NCBI GenBank assembly: GCA_018402635.1
Contig: JAGYIP010000005.1
Coordinates: 124,001-188,000 of the forward strand
Source: Burkholderiaceae bacterium
Lineage (GTDB): Bacteria; Pseudomonadota; Gammaproteobacteria; Burkholderiales; Burkholderiaceae_A
Length of the DNA stretch: 64,000 nt
Direction: 5' to 3'
Shown: positions 57,180 through 64,000 of the stretch, piece by piece
Layout of the letters: the number at the start of each line of letters is the position of its first letter
Numbering within the stretch: position 1 is the stretch's first letter
Notes under the pieces: model-generated
The model's database searches: none
Seen by the model: only the letters and a program-made list of their open reading frames with translations
What the model was told of the DNA's origin: nothing
Made by a program: the position numbers and the translations under genes

Positions 57180-58580
57180 TCAAGCCACAACCCTTTGAAA
57201 AACCGCGCCCTTCCACCAGCGCCAGGCCAGAAAGACCGAGAGTACAAAGATATAGACATTTGCAGCCCACCAACCACCCACGGCGCCATAGCCCAAGGCA
57301 GGCAGGTAACTAAACCAGCCCTCCCCTGGCGCAAACGTAAGAACATAGGTCAGAGGAATAAAGAAGCCCCAGGACAGAACAAACAAAACCAGTGCGGGCA
57401 TCTTGGCATCGCCTGCCCCACGCAGACAAAAGACCGCGCCCAGATGCAGGCCATCGAAGACCTGATAGAAGGCGGCAATCAACGCAAGCTGAGCCCCAAG
57501 CGCAACCAGGGCCTGCGCCGATGGATCGTTGGGCGCAATAAACAACGCCACCAGTTGCTGGCCAAAGAGCGCAAGCAGAAGCCCAAACAAGAACATGTAA
57601 ATAACCGATAGCGCAATAACACGATTGCCCAGGCGCCGAGCCCATACGTATTCACCAGCGCCAATGGACTGTCCCACCAGTGTGGTGCCCGCCTTGCCAA
57701 GCCCCACGGCAGGTAAAAAGGCAGCGGAGGTGAGCATAATGACGACCTGCGAAGCCGCACCCTCAATGGCACCAAGCCTTGTCATCATGGCCTGAAAGAC
57801 GGCAAACCCTAAAATATCCACCCCTATTGAAAAGCCAATGGGAAGCCCAAGAAAGAGCAGGCCCTTCATGGCAACAGGGCGCAGTCGCCAGGCCTTGTGG
57901 GAGTTGTAATTGGCTCGCATGGAAGGCGAGAGGAACAATACAAGGGCAAAGATAAGGCCTGTGCCAATCGAAAATGTAGTGGCCCAGGCAATACCCTCGA
58001 CTCCATAGCCAAGACCAAAGACAAAGACCGCGTTAAGCAAGGTATTGACCACCAGAATAAAAACGTTGACCACCAGGGCGAGCTTGACTCGGCCAATTCC
58101 CATAAAAAAGGCAAGCACAGCGGTCTCGGCGATGATGAAGGGACCGCCCCATACGCGAGGACTCCAATACGCCAGGGCTTGTTCTTGAATGGCAGACGAG
58201 ACGCCTAAAAGGGGCACTAAAAACTGGCCTAACCAGGCAAGGACCAGGCAAAGAGGGATGGCAACCAGTGCGATATAGAGGCCGGACCAGACCTCGGCCG
58301 CGGCATCGGCCCGCCTGCCCGCCCCGTAAAACTGCGCGGCGCGGGTTTGCACCGCCATACCAATACCCGTTAGAAAGAAAAGCAGGCCAAGAACAAGCCA
58401 ATAGACACCCCCTACGCCCGCCAAGGCCTCAACGCTGATGCGACCAATAAACCATGTATCGATAAGATTTAAAGCAGCCTGCAGACCCGCCTGGACAAAG
58501 AGTGGGAATGCAATTTTCAGAATAGCCCAGAGGTCGATCACTGGCTGACCCTGTGCATTGATACGGCTAGCGGGGAGCAT
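57180..58580 (-). CDS. MATE family efflux transporter
   Basis: 466 aa with 12 predicted membrane helices in two six-helix halves. The opening LWAILKIAFPLFVQAGLQAA and the half-repeat features (LNLIDTWFIGRISVEALAGV; GAASQVVIMLTSAAFLPAVG) are typical of NorM/DinF-type multidrug and toxic compound extrusion proteins, driven by Na+ or H+. It is 47 bp upstream of recC in the same direction and could share its transcript, with no obvious functional link. Substrate not predictable. Confidence 0.9.
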   Translation of the reverse strand: MLPASRINAQGQPVIDLWAILKIAFPLFVQAGLQAALNLIDTWFIGRISVEALAGVGGVYWLVLGLLFFLTGIGMAVQTRAAQFYGAGRRADAAAEVWSGLYIALVAIPLCLVLAWLGQFLVPLLGVSSAIQEQALAYWSPRVWGGPFIIAETAVLAFFMGIGRVKLALVVNVFILVVNTLLNAVFVFGLGYGVEGIAWATTFSIGTGLIFALVLFLSPSMRANYNSHKAWRLRPVAMKGLLFLGLPIGFSIGVDILGFAVFQAMMTRLGAIEGAASQVVIMLTSAAFLPAVGLGKAGTTLVGQSIGAGEYVWARRLGNRVIALSVIYMFLFGLLLALFGQQLVALFIAPNDPSAQALVALGAQLALIAAFYQVFDGLHLGAVFCLRGAGDAKMPALVLFVLSWGFFIPLTYVLTFAPGEGWFSYLPALGYGAVGGWWAANVYIFVLSVFLAWRWWKGAVFQRVVA

Positions 58581-58677
58581 GGAAGGTGGTGGTGCCTAGG
58601 GAAATTACCAAGAAAAACACATAGAACCCGTAGGGGTGCTTAAAGCGGACGGGAAACCGAGAATTTATCATCTATAA

Positions 58678-59139
58678 ATGATCGCGTCTTGGGTTCGCGC
58701 ACAGTTCGAACACGTCCCTTCCGTTAACCGCCCGTCCGCCGTCCAAGTTATATGGGGCCTTACCTTATTTGCCCTGGTCTTTGCATCGGTGTTCCTCGGG
58801 TCGTATTGGTTTCTTGCCTCGGTTGTTATCGTGAGGCTACTCTTGTTAATGGACCCCTCGGGTGATAGCCAGGATGCAAGACAGTTTCAAAGCAAGGCCG
58901 CCTCGCATTCGCGCAAGCGTCGACGCTCGAGCCTTGCCGCACGGCCCAAGGTCACTTGGCATTACTCTGACGTGTCATTTGACTACGAAGGCGACGACCA
59001 CAAAGGTGTTCGGCTTAACGAAACCGTGACCATGCAGGTTTATGGAGACTGCCCCAAGGCTGCCGAGGCGGCCCTTCGGAAAATTTACCCCGAGCGCAGG
59101 GCCATTTCAGTTACGCAGATTCAACGGCGACATTCCTAA
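58678..59139 (+). CDS. Small membrane protein of unknown function
   Basis: 153 aa. One or two helices at about 24-62 (VIWGLTLFALVFASVFLGSY, then FLASVVIVRLLLLM), a strongly basic segment (SHSRKRRRSSLAARPK), then a soluble domain VTWHYSDVSFDYEGDDHKGV rich in beta strands. No family recognised. TATAAA ends immediately before the ATG and there is no ribosome site. Start uncertain; MATE is divergent from it. Confidence 0.6.
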   Translation: MIASWVRAQFEHVPSVNRPSAVQVIWGLTLFALVFASVFLGSYWFLASVVIVRLLLLMDPSGDSQDARQFQSKAASHSRKRRRSSLAARPKVTWHYSDVSFDYEGDDHKGVRLNETVTMQVYGDCPKAAEAALRKIYPERRAISVTQIQRRHS

Positions 59140-59225
59140 ATAAATTCGCCAAGCTGCCAGGCACGCAAAACAAAAAGAAAGAGCAGCGCAATCTCAAGTT
59201 TCGCTATAAGAATCATGGCGTCCAT
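59136..59225 (-). CDS. Candidate 29-aa membrane peptide
   Basis: Short reading frame, MDAMILIAKLEIALLFLFVL then RAWQLGEFI, with an AAGGA four bases before the ATG. It is almost entirely one hydrophobic helix with a charged end. Two operator-like repeats lie 26 bp upstream. No protein family recognised. It overlaps the last 4 bp of the plus-strand gene. Such peptides are often missed; random occurrence is still possible. Confidence 0.35.
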   Translation of the reverse strand: MDAMILIAKLEIALLFLFVLRAWQLGEFI

Positions 59226-59250
59226 GGCGTCCTTACCTTCGTTGTGGTTG

Positions 59251-59290
59251 GTTTAAGGTCATGACCCTTAGTTTAAGGTACAAGACCTTG
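59251..59290. repeat. Tandem 20-bp repeats, operator-like
   Basis: GTTTAAGGTCATGACCCTTA (59251-59270) is followed directly by GTTTAAGGTACAAGACCTTG (59271-59290). Each holds an imperfect inverted repeat AAGGT...GACCnTT. They lie 26 bp upstream of the 29-aa minus-strand ORF. The rest of 59291-59420 shows no gene on either strand that I can support. Confidence 0.5.
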
Positions 59291-59420
59291 CCTGCTGCGT
59301 ATGCCACTTATTGCTCGCTACGAGAGCCACCTAAAAGACCCTCGTGGCAGTGTCCGAAGGGTCATTCCTGAGAGAGAAAAATACTGCAACTCGGTGATCG
59401 GTCCATTACCCTTAAGCCAG

Positions 59421-59792
59421 TCACAGCCTTTGCGGAGGTACCCAACGCCATAGAACCAAGACCCAGAGTGCACAGACAAGGTAAAGAACCAGGAAGAATT
59501 CAAGCGGTGCGTTCCAGAAAAGAAGGCGATGCATAAGGTCGGCAAGAAAGTAGTCAGGTGCCTCCTGTTGACGAAGGACTGATTCCAGCACGGTAAGTGG
59601 GCAGGCAATGCCAAACAAGGCCTCTATGGCAACAAAGACCATAAGGCCAGCATGCAACAGCCGAAGACGGCGGTTTCTTACCCAAAGCCAACCCCTGTAG
59701 CCGCCCAAGGGAACCAGGACTAAACCAGTGGTTATGAAGACTGCAATTGCAAGATGCAAGCCTAGAACAATATCGGCAAGTAAATGCCCCAT
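59421..59792 (-). CDS. DUF2784 family membrane protein
   Basis: 123 aa from the ATG at 59792 (an upstream start at 59864 is also open). Helices: LADIVLGLHLAIAVFITTGL, LLHAGLMVFVAIEALFGIAC and a C-terminal LEFFLVLYLVCALWVLVLW. The motif CPLTVLESVLRQQ in the middle is characteristic of DUF2784. Function unknown. It stands alone. Confidence 0.75.
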   Translation of the reverse strand: MGHLLADIVLGLHLAIAVFITTGLVLVPLGGYRGWLWVRNRRLRLLHAGLMVFVAIEALFGIACPLTVLESVLRQQEAPDYFLADLMHRLLFWNAPLEFFLVLYLVCALWVLVLWRWVPPQRL

Positions 59793-60054
59793 TTGCTGCA
59801 GTACCTCGCCTTGAACATAGTTCGAAGCTGAAACCTTATCAGTCTCAAAAGCGGCAGCAGACAAAGCCCCTGAACTCAGGCCCTAGGGGTCGCTCAATTG
59901 GCCTTATGACCGCCTATTTTCGTCTGAGCCAACACCAAGCAAACCGCACAACTGCTGCGCCACCGTATGAAGGGCAGAGCAGCCAACGCATTTTGATCAA
60001 GGCACGCCTAGGTTCAGGTATCGTTCATCAGGTAACAACAACCAGAAGACCCCA

Positions 60055-60798
60055 TTGCGCCAGCGCTCTACCTGGACCTCCTTCCTCTCTCATCCAAGCG
60101 CCCGTCTCGCCTTTATCGATCTCGCACCCGGAATGCTGGCGATGGCCACCTGGGGCTGCGTGACGGGTATCGCCATGGTTGAGTCGGGGCTAACGCCCTG
60201 GCAGGCCATCGGCATGACCTTTATTGTTTACGCCGGTACAGCCCAGCTGGCCTCCCTTCCGCTCATTGCAGTAGCGGCCCCGCTTTGGCTGATATGGATT
60301 ACGGCCTTTGTGATTAATTTGCGGTTCGTTATTTATGCCCTGGCCCACCGCGACTGGATGGCCTCGCTGAACTTAAAAAGCCGCCTGTTGCACGGCGCCT
60401 TTATTACCGACATTGTGGCTGCCAGTGTGAATCGTCGAGTGGCGTCACCGCCGCCCGATTTCGACCCGGTGACCTACTTTCGTATGGGCAGCCTGATGAG
60501 CTGGCTGTCTTGGCAGGCGGCTTCTGTTTTAGGTGTCTGGCTGGCTGGCCAGCTTCCTGCCAACTCAGGCTTGGCCTTTTTGGCGGCTCTTGCCGTTTTA
60601 GCCGTTTTGATGCCCATGATTCGAGATAAGGCGGGGCTGGCTTGTGTGGCTGCGGCATCCATAACCTCGCTCCTTTCTCTTCGTCTTCCCATGAATCTGG
60701 GGCTGCTGCTTTCGATTTGTATTGGTCTTGTCGCCGCTGTTCTGGTTCAGCGTTACGAAACTCGACAGCAACAAGGCACCGCAGAGAAGCGATCATGA
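60055..60798 (+). CDS. azlC: AzlC-family branched-chain amino acid exporter, large subunit
   Basis: 247 aa from a TTG at 60055; no ATG lies upstream in frame and the later ATG at 60133 would remove a conserved first segment. LAPGMLAMATWGCVTGIAMV and GMTFIVYAGTAQLASLPLIA are AzlC signatures; about seven membrane helices follow. With AzlD it exports valine, leucine, isoleucine (BrnFE type) or related compounds. It overlaps azlD by ATGA. Confidence 0.88.
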   Translation: MRQRSTWTSFLSHPSARLAFIDLAPGMLAMATWGCVTGIAMVESGLTPWQAIGMTFIVYAGTAQLASLPLIAVAAPLWLIWITAFVINLRFVIYALAHRDWMASLNLKSRLLHGAFITDIVAASVNRRVASPPPDFDPVTYFRMGSLMSWLSWQAASVLGVWLAGQLPANSGLAFLAALAVLAVLMPMIRDKAGLACVAAASITSLLSLRLPMNLGLLLSICIGLVAAVLVQRYETRQQQGTAEKRS

Positions 60799-61118
60799 CC
60801 GAGGTTCAGATCTGGGTTGCCCTGCTTGGACTAGGTGCCTGCACATGCCTGTCTCGCTCGGCAGCGCTTTTTTTGCCTGAGCGGGTTCAGCTTCCGAGCT
60901 GGCTCGTGATCGGCCTGCGATACGCCCCAATGGCCGCGCTTGCGGCTGTGATTGCCCCGCAGTTTTTGGCCCCTGCGGGGGAACTTGCATTAGGTCTTGA
61001 CAACCCACGGTGGATGGCTGGACTGGCAGGAATTTTTGCCTGGTGGCTCTGGAGTAATCTACTCGCCGTCTTGGCAGCGGGTACGGTTGTGTTTTTCTTG
61101 GCTGGCTGGTTTTTATAG
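60795..61118 (+). CDS. azlD: AzlD-family branched-chain amino acid exporter, small subunit
   Basis: 107 aa with four short membrane helices (VQIWVALLGLGACTCLSRSA; LRYAPMAALAAVIAPQFLAP). The LRYAPxAxLAAxIxP motif is the AzlD mark. The start overlaps the azlC stop. A longer reading from 60642 lies inside azlC and is not real. Confidence 0.88.
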   Translation: MTEVQIWVALLGLGACTCLSRSAALFLPERVQLPSWLVIGLRYAPMAALAAVIAPQFLAPAGELALGLDNPRWMAGLAGIFAWWLWSNLLAVLAAGTVVFFLAGWFL

Positions 61119-61209
61119 TCTGGGGAGCGGCTCTAGTGTTTTAGCTATCGGGGTCTGCCAAACACCTCTTCAAGGGTGGTAGCCACTAGCAGCGCCTCTG
61201 ACCAGTCAT

Positions 61210-61539
61210 TCAGCTCGTCGTCGGTGGCCGAGAGAAGGCGGCTTCGGCTTGGCTCTGAAAGCGCGCCAAACTTCCTCGTGAGCTGGCGTTCAAGGAGCTC
61301 AGCCTTTCCCTCAGCCTTACCCTCAGCCTTCCCTCAGCCTTACCCACAGCAATACCCTCGCTACGGCCAATCTCAATGCCCGCAGCCCTACCCTCGTCCC
61401 AGCCGGCGCCGATCATGGCGTTTAGATCACGCACGTACTTAATGCGCTTCTCGGCATCGGCGCGCTCTTGCGCTGTGGCGCTTACAGACTTCAGCACCGC
61501 AAAGGCCTCTTTCACACTGGGGTGGGTGATCTGTTCCAT
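61210..61539 (-). CDS. Possible internal in-frame start within the Rpn gene
   Basis: The ATG at 61539 (MEQITHPSVKEAFAVLKSVS) has a clean GGAG five bases upstream and would produce only the C-terminal helical and repeat part (109 aa as written, 131 aa if the frame is restored to 61145). Shorter Rpn products from internal starts are known in enterobacteria and block the full nuclease. Whether this one is used is not shown by the sequence. Confidence 0.3.
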   Translation of the reverse strand: MEQITHPSVKEAFAVLKSVSATAQERADAEKRIKYVRDLNAMIGAGWDEGRAAGIEIGRSEGIAVGKAEGRLRVRLRERLSSLNASSRGSLARFQSQAEAAFSRPPTTS

Positions 61540-62157
61540 ATCGACTCCGTTGGGGTTGGAAAAGAATAGACACCAATCGTAAAGCGGTTTGTTGGTTTTC
61601 TCTAGCCCTAGCCGAGCAAGCTTGGGCAGCTCTAGGAAGTTCAGTTCCAGCTGCACCTCAAGCTCTCGGGGTGGTTGGGGTGGTTGGTCCGGCCGATCTG
61701 GGTGGCCTGGCCGCTGATCGGCGCGCATGGCAAAGCGCCACTGGCCGCAGGTCTCATCGCCTGGCTCACGAAAGAGTTGAAAGTCCAGAATACTCACCCC
61801 AATCACCGAGCGCAGCCTGCCGTAGGCCTCGGACTCCCCAATTTGGTCAACCAACGATCGGGCCAGGTAGTAAAGCGCCCGGGCGGAGTAGTCGCGTTGG
61901 GCCCTCACCTGAACCTCTACGTCAATGCTGCGGCCTCGAGAATCAAGGGCGCGGACATCAAGCACAATCTGCTTGCCGGTGATGTCTTCGGGAAGAATGT
62001 GGGGGTTCAGAATCTCGGTGAGTTGAAGGGGTTCGGTGTGTCCCCGAACCAGGTTCACAAGGTCGGTTAATAGATCAATGCGCTGGGCAAAGAGGCGCTT
62101 AAATACGTAGTCGTTCTTGGGGTCGAGCAGTGGTGCGTCACTGGAGACTGAAGGCAT
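61210..62157 (-). CDS. Rpn/PD-(D/E)XK nuclease family protein, C-terminus frameshifted
   Basis: 315 aa as written. LDPKNDYVFKRLFAQRIDLL is the family start (TIGR01784 type, recombination-promoting nuclease or putative transposase). The nuclease core is IVLDVRALDSRGRSIDVEVQ (Asp67 and Glu81-x-Gln83) with YSARALYYLARSLVDQ. After GWDEGRAAGIEIGRSEGIAV the frame slips inside a 12-bp repeat. Adding one base at about 61330 restores KAEG repeats and an ordinary family tail (LLSATDDELNDWSEALLVAT, ending EEVFGRPR) that stops at 61145, 337 aa. The active site is intact either way. Located in an accessory patch with a toxin-antitoxin pair. Confidence 0.85.
   Translation of the reverse strand: MPSVSSDAPLLDPKNDYVFKRLFAQRIDLLTDLVNLVRGHTEPLQLTEILNPHILPEDITGKQIVLDVRALDSRGRSIDVEVQVRAQRDYSARALYYLARSLVDQIGESEAYGRLRSVIGVSILDFQLFREPGDETCGQWRFAMRADQRPGHPDRPDQPPQPPRELEVQLELNFLELPKLARLGLEKTNKPLYDWCLFFSNPNGVDMEQITHPSVKEAFAVLKSVSATAQERADAEKRIKYVRDLNAMIGAGWDEGRAAGIEIGRSEGIAVGKAEGRLRVRLRERLSSLNASSRGSLARFQSQAEAAFSRPPTTS
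61298..61344. repeat. Four-unit 12-bp tandem repeat with one short unit
   Basis: Units on plus are CTCAGCCTTTCC, CTCAGCCTTACC, CTCAGCCTTCC (11 bp) and CTCAGCCTTACC. They encode Gly-Lys-Ala-Glu on the minus strand within the rpn gene. The third unit lacks one base, which is where the frame breaks. Confidence 0.85.
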
Positions 62158-62511
62158 GGAACATAAGCCCGGCCATCCCGGGCATGGTGTGAAGGAGTGC
62201 GAACCCTAAACACCACTCCTTCTGCACACCACTAGCCGTTTCGGCGGGGGCTTGGCAACTTCACTGCTTGAGTGACGCTCCCAGGGCTAGACGCCCAGCA
62301 TGACTGCGCTAAGCGGCAGACGACTTTAGTCGGCCCATGCAAGAGCTTGTCACCAGTTACTGCTGGGGCAATATCTGGAGCCGGCCCGGGCTTGATCACC
62401 GGTCGCGCAGCTAATTTTCTTCAACCTAGCGCATTACTAATTCAGCAGATTCGACCAGACGTTTGATTTTGTGCCACACCCTGCCGCAATAGTCTGCGTT
62501 TGCCCAGCGGG
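62158..62511. other. Gene-free stretch between rpn and the toxin-antitoxin pair
   Basis: About 350 bp without a reading frame I can support on either strand. It contains the inverted repeat described at 62187-62229 and is otherwise featureless. Its right part (from about 62420) is more AT-rich than neighbouring core genes. It may be remnant DNA of an accessory insertion. Confidence 0.5.
62187..62229. repeat. Long inverted repeat between rpn and brnT
   Basis: GAAGGAGTG (62191-62199) and CACTCCTTC (62214-62222) are perfect 9-bp arms around a 14-base loop. Flanking GTGT and ACAC extend the stem past a 2-base bulge. No T run follows on either strand. It lies upstream of the rpn start codon (minus strand), so it could be an operator, an RNA structure in the rpn leader, or a mobile-element remnant. 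Confidence 0.5.
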
Positions 62512-62542
62512 CTTTGTATTTACAAAGTAAACTAAATAAACT
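62512..62542 (+). promoter_or_regulatory. Candidate brnT promoter with palindromic operator
   Basis: CTTTGTATTTACAAAG (62512-62527) is a perfect 7-bp inverted repeat with a 2-base centre. It covers a possible -35 (TTGTAT, 62515-62520); TAAACT at 62537-62542 is a 16-bp-spaced -10. Antitoxins of this class repress their own operons through such sites, so a palindrome over the -35 is what one would expect. Confidence 0.45.
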
Positions 62543-62555
62543 AAGGTCTGCGGAA

Positions 62556-62810
62556 TTGAATGTTAAATTTTTCTACCAAGGTGTGCACTTTGTATGGGAC
62601 GACGACAAGGCAAGAACGAACAAGATCAAGCATGGGATTGGCTTTGAAACCGCTACCACCGTCTTTTTCGATCCCCTACTCAAAATTATGGACGCAACAA
62701 GCGGTAATGAGTTGCGACACGCAGTGATTGGATTCGACTCTTCCGCCCGTCTTCTATTTGTCGTTCACCTTGTATCTGGAGACGATCAGATAAGAATTGT
62801 TTCTGCATGA
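62556..62810 (+). CDS. brnT: BrnT-family toxin, truncated by an in-frame TGA
   Basis: 84 aa from a TTG at 62556; AAGG lies nine bases upstream and it fits the promoter, while a TTG at 62514 is also open. FVWDDDKARTNKIKHGIGFE, TVFFDPL, ELRHAVIGFDSSARLLFVVH and DDQIRIVSA match BrnT ribonuclease toxins. Normal proteins continue ARxATRxExxxY. Here the codon after IVSA is TGA and then RATRSEEKTYVD follows in the same frame to a TAA at 62847-62849. So a CGA or similar codon has become a stop, removing the last 12 or so residues. Overlap with the antitoxin would otherwise be normal. Confidence 0.75.
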   Translation: MNVKFFYQGVHFVWDDDKARTNKIKHGIGFETATTVFFDPLLKIMDATSGNELRHAVIGFDSSARLLFVVHLVSGDDQIRIVSA

Positions 62811-62838
62811 CGAGCCACCCGCAGCGAGGAAAAAACCT

Positions 62839-63123
62839 ATGTCGATTAATCGAATTAAGGAACGCCTTACAAAAAACAGGGCGATGAGAACTGTAACTGT
62901 AAGGATGCCTGCAGACGCAGTGGAGGCAATGAAGCAAATCGCTCCACTCCGCGGATTCTCAGGCTATCAGACGCTATTGAAGCTTTATGTCAGCGAAGGC
63001 CTGCGACGTGATGAGGTGCTTCTTGATCCGCCGGTAACAAAGTTCATTCAAGCACTCCTGGATCGCGGGGTTCCAGCCAAGATTATTGAGCAGGCATCAC
63101 GAGAGATCGCTAGCAATAGCTAG
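62839..63123 (+). CDS. CopG/RHH-type antitoxin partner of BrnT
   Basis: 94 aa from the ATG at 62839, with GAGGA eight bases upstream. RTVTVRMPADAVEAMKQIA is a ribbon-helix-helix strand-helix, and GFSGYQTLLKLYVSEGLRRD is the second helix typical of CopG antitoxins paired with BrnT. It should bind the palindromic operator and neutralise the toxin. The C-terminal FIQALLDRGVPAKIIEQASR is helical. Classic BrnA sequences look different, so I leave out the brnA symbol. Confidence 0.72.
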   Translation: MSINRIKERLTKNRAMRTVTVRMPADAVEAMKQIAPLRGFSGYQTLLKLYVSEGLRRDEVLLDPPVTKFIQALLDRGVPAKIIEQASREIASNS

Positions 63124-63334
63124 CAATGAGGTCCCGAAGATTATTCTGCCTTGTAGCACCGTAGCAAGAGGAGGCAAGAAATTTTCAGCCTCGAGCGCAT
63201 CCCAAACGTAAGCCTTGGCATCACGAGCCATAGATGCTCTAACGATCAGGGTTTAACCATGAGATACCCACTGCGCTGTATTCTGAAGCCCAGGCCGTGC
63301 GCAGAACCAAGGTCTTGGAGCAATAATAGGCGTC

Positions 63335-64000
63335 ATGAACCTCTCTGACACCGCAGCTGCCCTTCCCCTTTCACACCTTAAGGTGCTGGAGATGGGTCAG
63401 CTTATTGCTGGGCCCTTCTGTGCAAAAACCCTGGCCGATTTTGGTGCGCAGGTGGTTAAGCTTGAGCCGCCCGAGGGCGGCGACCCTCTGCGTAACTGGC
63501 GGGTGATGCGCAACGACGTTTCGCTCTGGTGGCATGTGCAGTCGCGCAATAAGAGGTCGGTAGCGCTCGACCTCCGAGTACCCGAGGGGCAGGCCATTGC
63601 CAAACAACTCGCCGGCCAGGCGGACATTCTTATTGAAAATTTCAGCCCCGGCACACTAGAGAAATGGGGCATGGATTACGGCACCCTTGCCAAAGACAAC
63701 CCGGGCCTCATCATGGTTCGCATCTCGGGCTTTGGTCAGACCGGCCCCTATCGCAAGAACCCGGGCTTCGGACTCATTGGCGAGGCCATGGGTGGGCTGC
63801 GTTACCTAAGCGGAGAGCCAGGGCGTAAGCCCGTGCGCGTGGGAGTTTCCATTGGCGATACGCTGGCCTCACTTCATGCCGTAGTGGGTATTTTTGCGGC
63901 TCTTGAGGCGCGTCGTAAAACCGGTAAGGGCCAGGTGGTGGATGTGGCTTTGTCAGAATCCGTCTTTAACGTCATGGAAAGCCTTGTGCCCGAGTATTGC
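63335..64000 (+). CDS. CaiB/BaiF CoA-transferase family protein, N-terminal part
   Basis: 222 codons are visible and the gene runs off the right edge. LSHLKVLEMGQLIAGPFCAK with TLADFGAQVVKLEPP is the family's N-terminal signature; NKRSVALDLRVPEGQAIAKQ, DILIENFSPGTLEKWGMDYG and ISGFGQTGPY follow. GLIGEAMGGLRYLSGEPG and RVGVSIGDTLASLHAVVGIF lie at the catalytic aspartate region. Class III CoA-transferases move CoA between carboxylic acids (formyl, succinyl, carnitine and others). The substrate cannot be told. Upstream AATAGG gives a weak ribosome site. Confidence 0.9.
   Translation, partial: MNLSDTAAALPLSHLKVLEMGQLIAGPFCAKTLADFGAQVVKLEPPEGGDPLRNWRVMRNDVSLWWHVQSRNKRSVALDLRVPEGQAIAKQLAGQADILIENFSPGTLEKWGMDYGTLAKDNPGLIMVRISGFGQTGPYRKNPGFGLIGEAMGGLRYLSGEPGRKPVRVGVSIGDTLASLHAVVGIFAALEARRKTGKGQVVDVALSESVFNVMESLVPEYC

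Noticed and set aside
57133-57273. Longer recC start overlapping the MATE gene
   Set aside because: The added 47 residues are unrelated to RecC and lie partly antisense in frame terms to a conserved gene end; TTG at 57132 has AGGGTGG.
59251-59290. The tandem repeats as an attachment site
   Set aside because: No integrase or tRNA is adjacent, and each half is an inverted repeat, which fits an operator better.

Overview
The window looks like chromosomal DNA of a betaproteobacterium, most likely a member of the Burkholderiales. I infer this from gene order and protein type: thrS-infC-rpmI-rplT-pheS-pheT-ihfA-MerR-tRNA-Pro in one run, sdhCDAB-sdhE-gltA-odhA-odhB-lpdA-zapE in another, mdh with a CitE-like gene and acnA opposite it, and a DUF2863 gene, which I know only from that order. 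I cannot assign family or genus. Most of the window is dense core genome with short gaps and many 1-4 bp start/stop overlaps.

Layout. 1-6 kb: the edge of pgeF with rluD (minus), bamD (plus), a DinG/YoaA-type helicase, a YdcH-like protein, a small membrane protein and zapE. 6-17 kb: a long minus-strand TCA block, read from its promoter side as sdhC-sdhD-sdhA-sdhB-sdhE-gltA, a terminator, then odhA-odhB-lpdA-zapE. 17-23 kb: the divergent plus-strand block mdh, CitE-like, acnA, DUF2863. Together these blocks encode most of the oxidative TCA cycle. 23-32 kb: an enoyl-CoA hydratase, tRNA-Pro(GGG), and the translation block (MerR, ihfA, pheT, pheS, L20, L35, IF3 with an ATC start, thrS, tRNA-Val(GAC)). 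32-39 kb: an ornithine-lipid-type N-acyltransferase, ppx and ppk (polyphosphate), an orphan ABC ATPase and an alpha/beta hydrolase. 39-45 kb: an AttH-like lipocalin, an FtsX-type permease and a LolD-like ATPase, apparently one exporter system, with a frameshifted cpdA-like phosphodiesterase upstream. 45-48 kb: poorly characterised envelope proteins, tRNA-Gly(CCC) and a YheT hydrolase. 48-57 kb: recC-recB-recD. 57-61 kb: a MATE exporter, small membrane proteins and azlCD. 61-63.3 kb: an accessory patch with an Rpn-type nuclease and a BrnT/CopG-like toxin-antitoxin pair. The right edge enters a CaiB/BaiF CoA-transferase gene.

Four genes are interrupted as written: odhB (1 base missing in a G run), cpdA-like (1 base extra), rpn (1 base missing inside a 12-bp tandem repeat) and brnT (in-frame TGA). 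The odhB break is hard to reconcile with an otherwise complete TCA set and may be a sequence error. The rpn and brnT breaks lie in an accessory region and may be real. The less ordinary observations are a gene whose best signal peptide would start inside the anticodon loop of tRNA-Gly, an Rpn gene with a good internal start and a slippage-prone repeat, a hexamer repeat running out of the tRNA-Val 3' end, a tiny membrane ORF behind tandem operator-like repeats, and an unassigned membrane/coiled-coil protein. I did not see a clear-cut wholly new multi-gene system.
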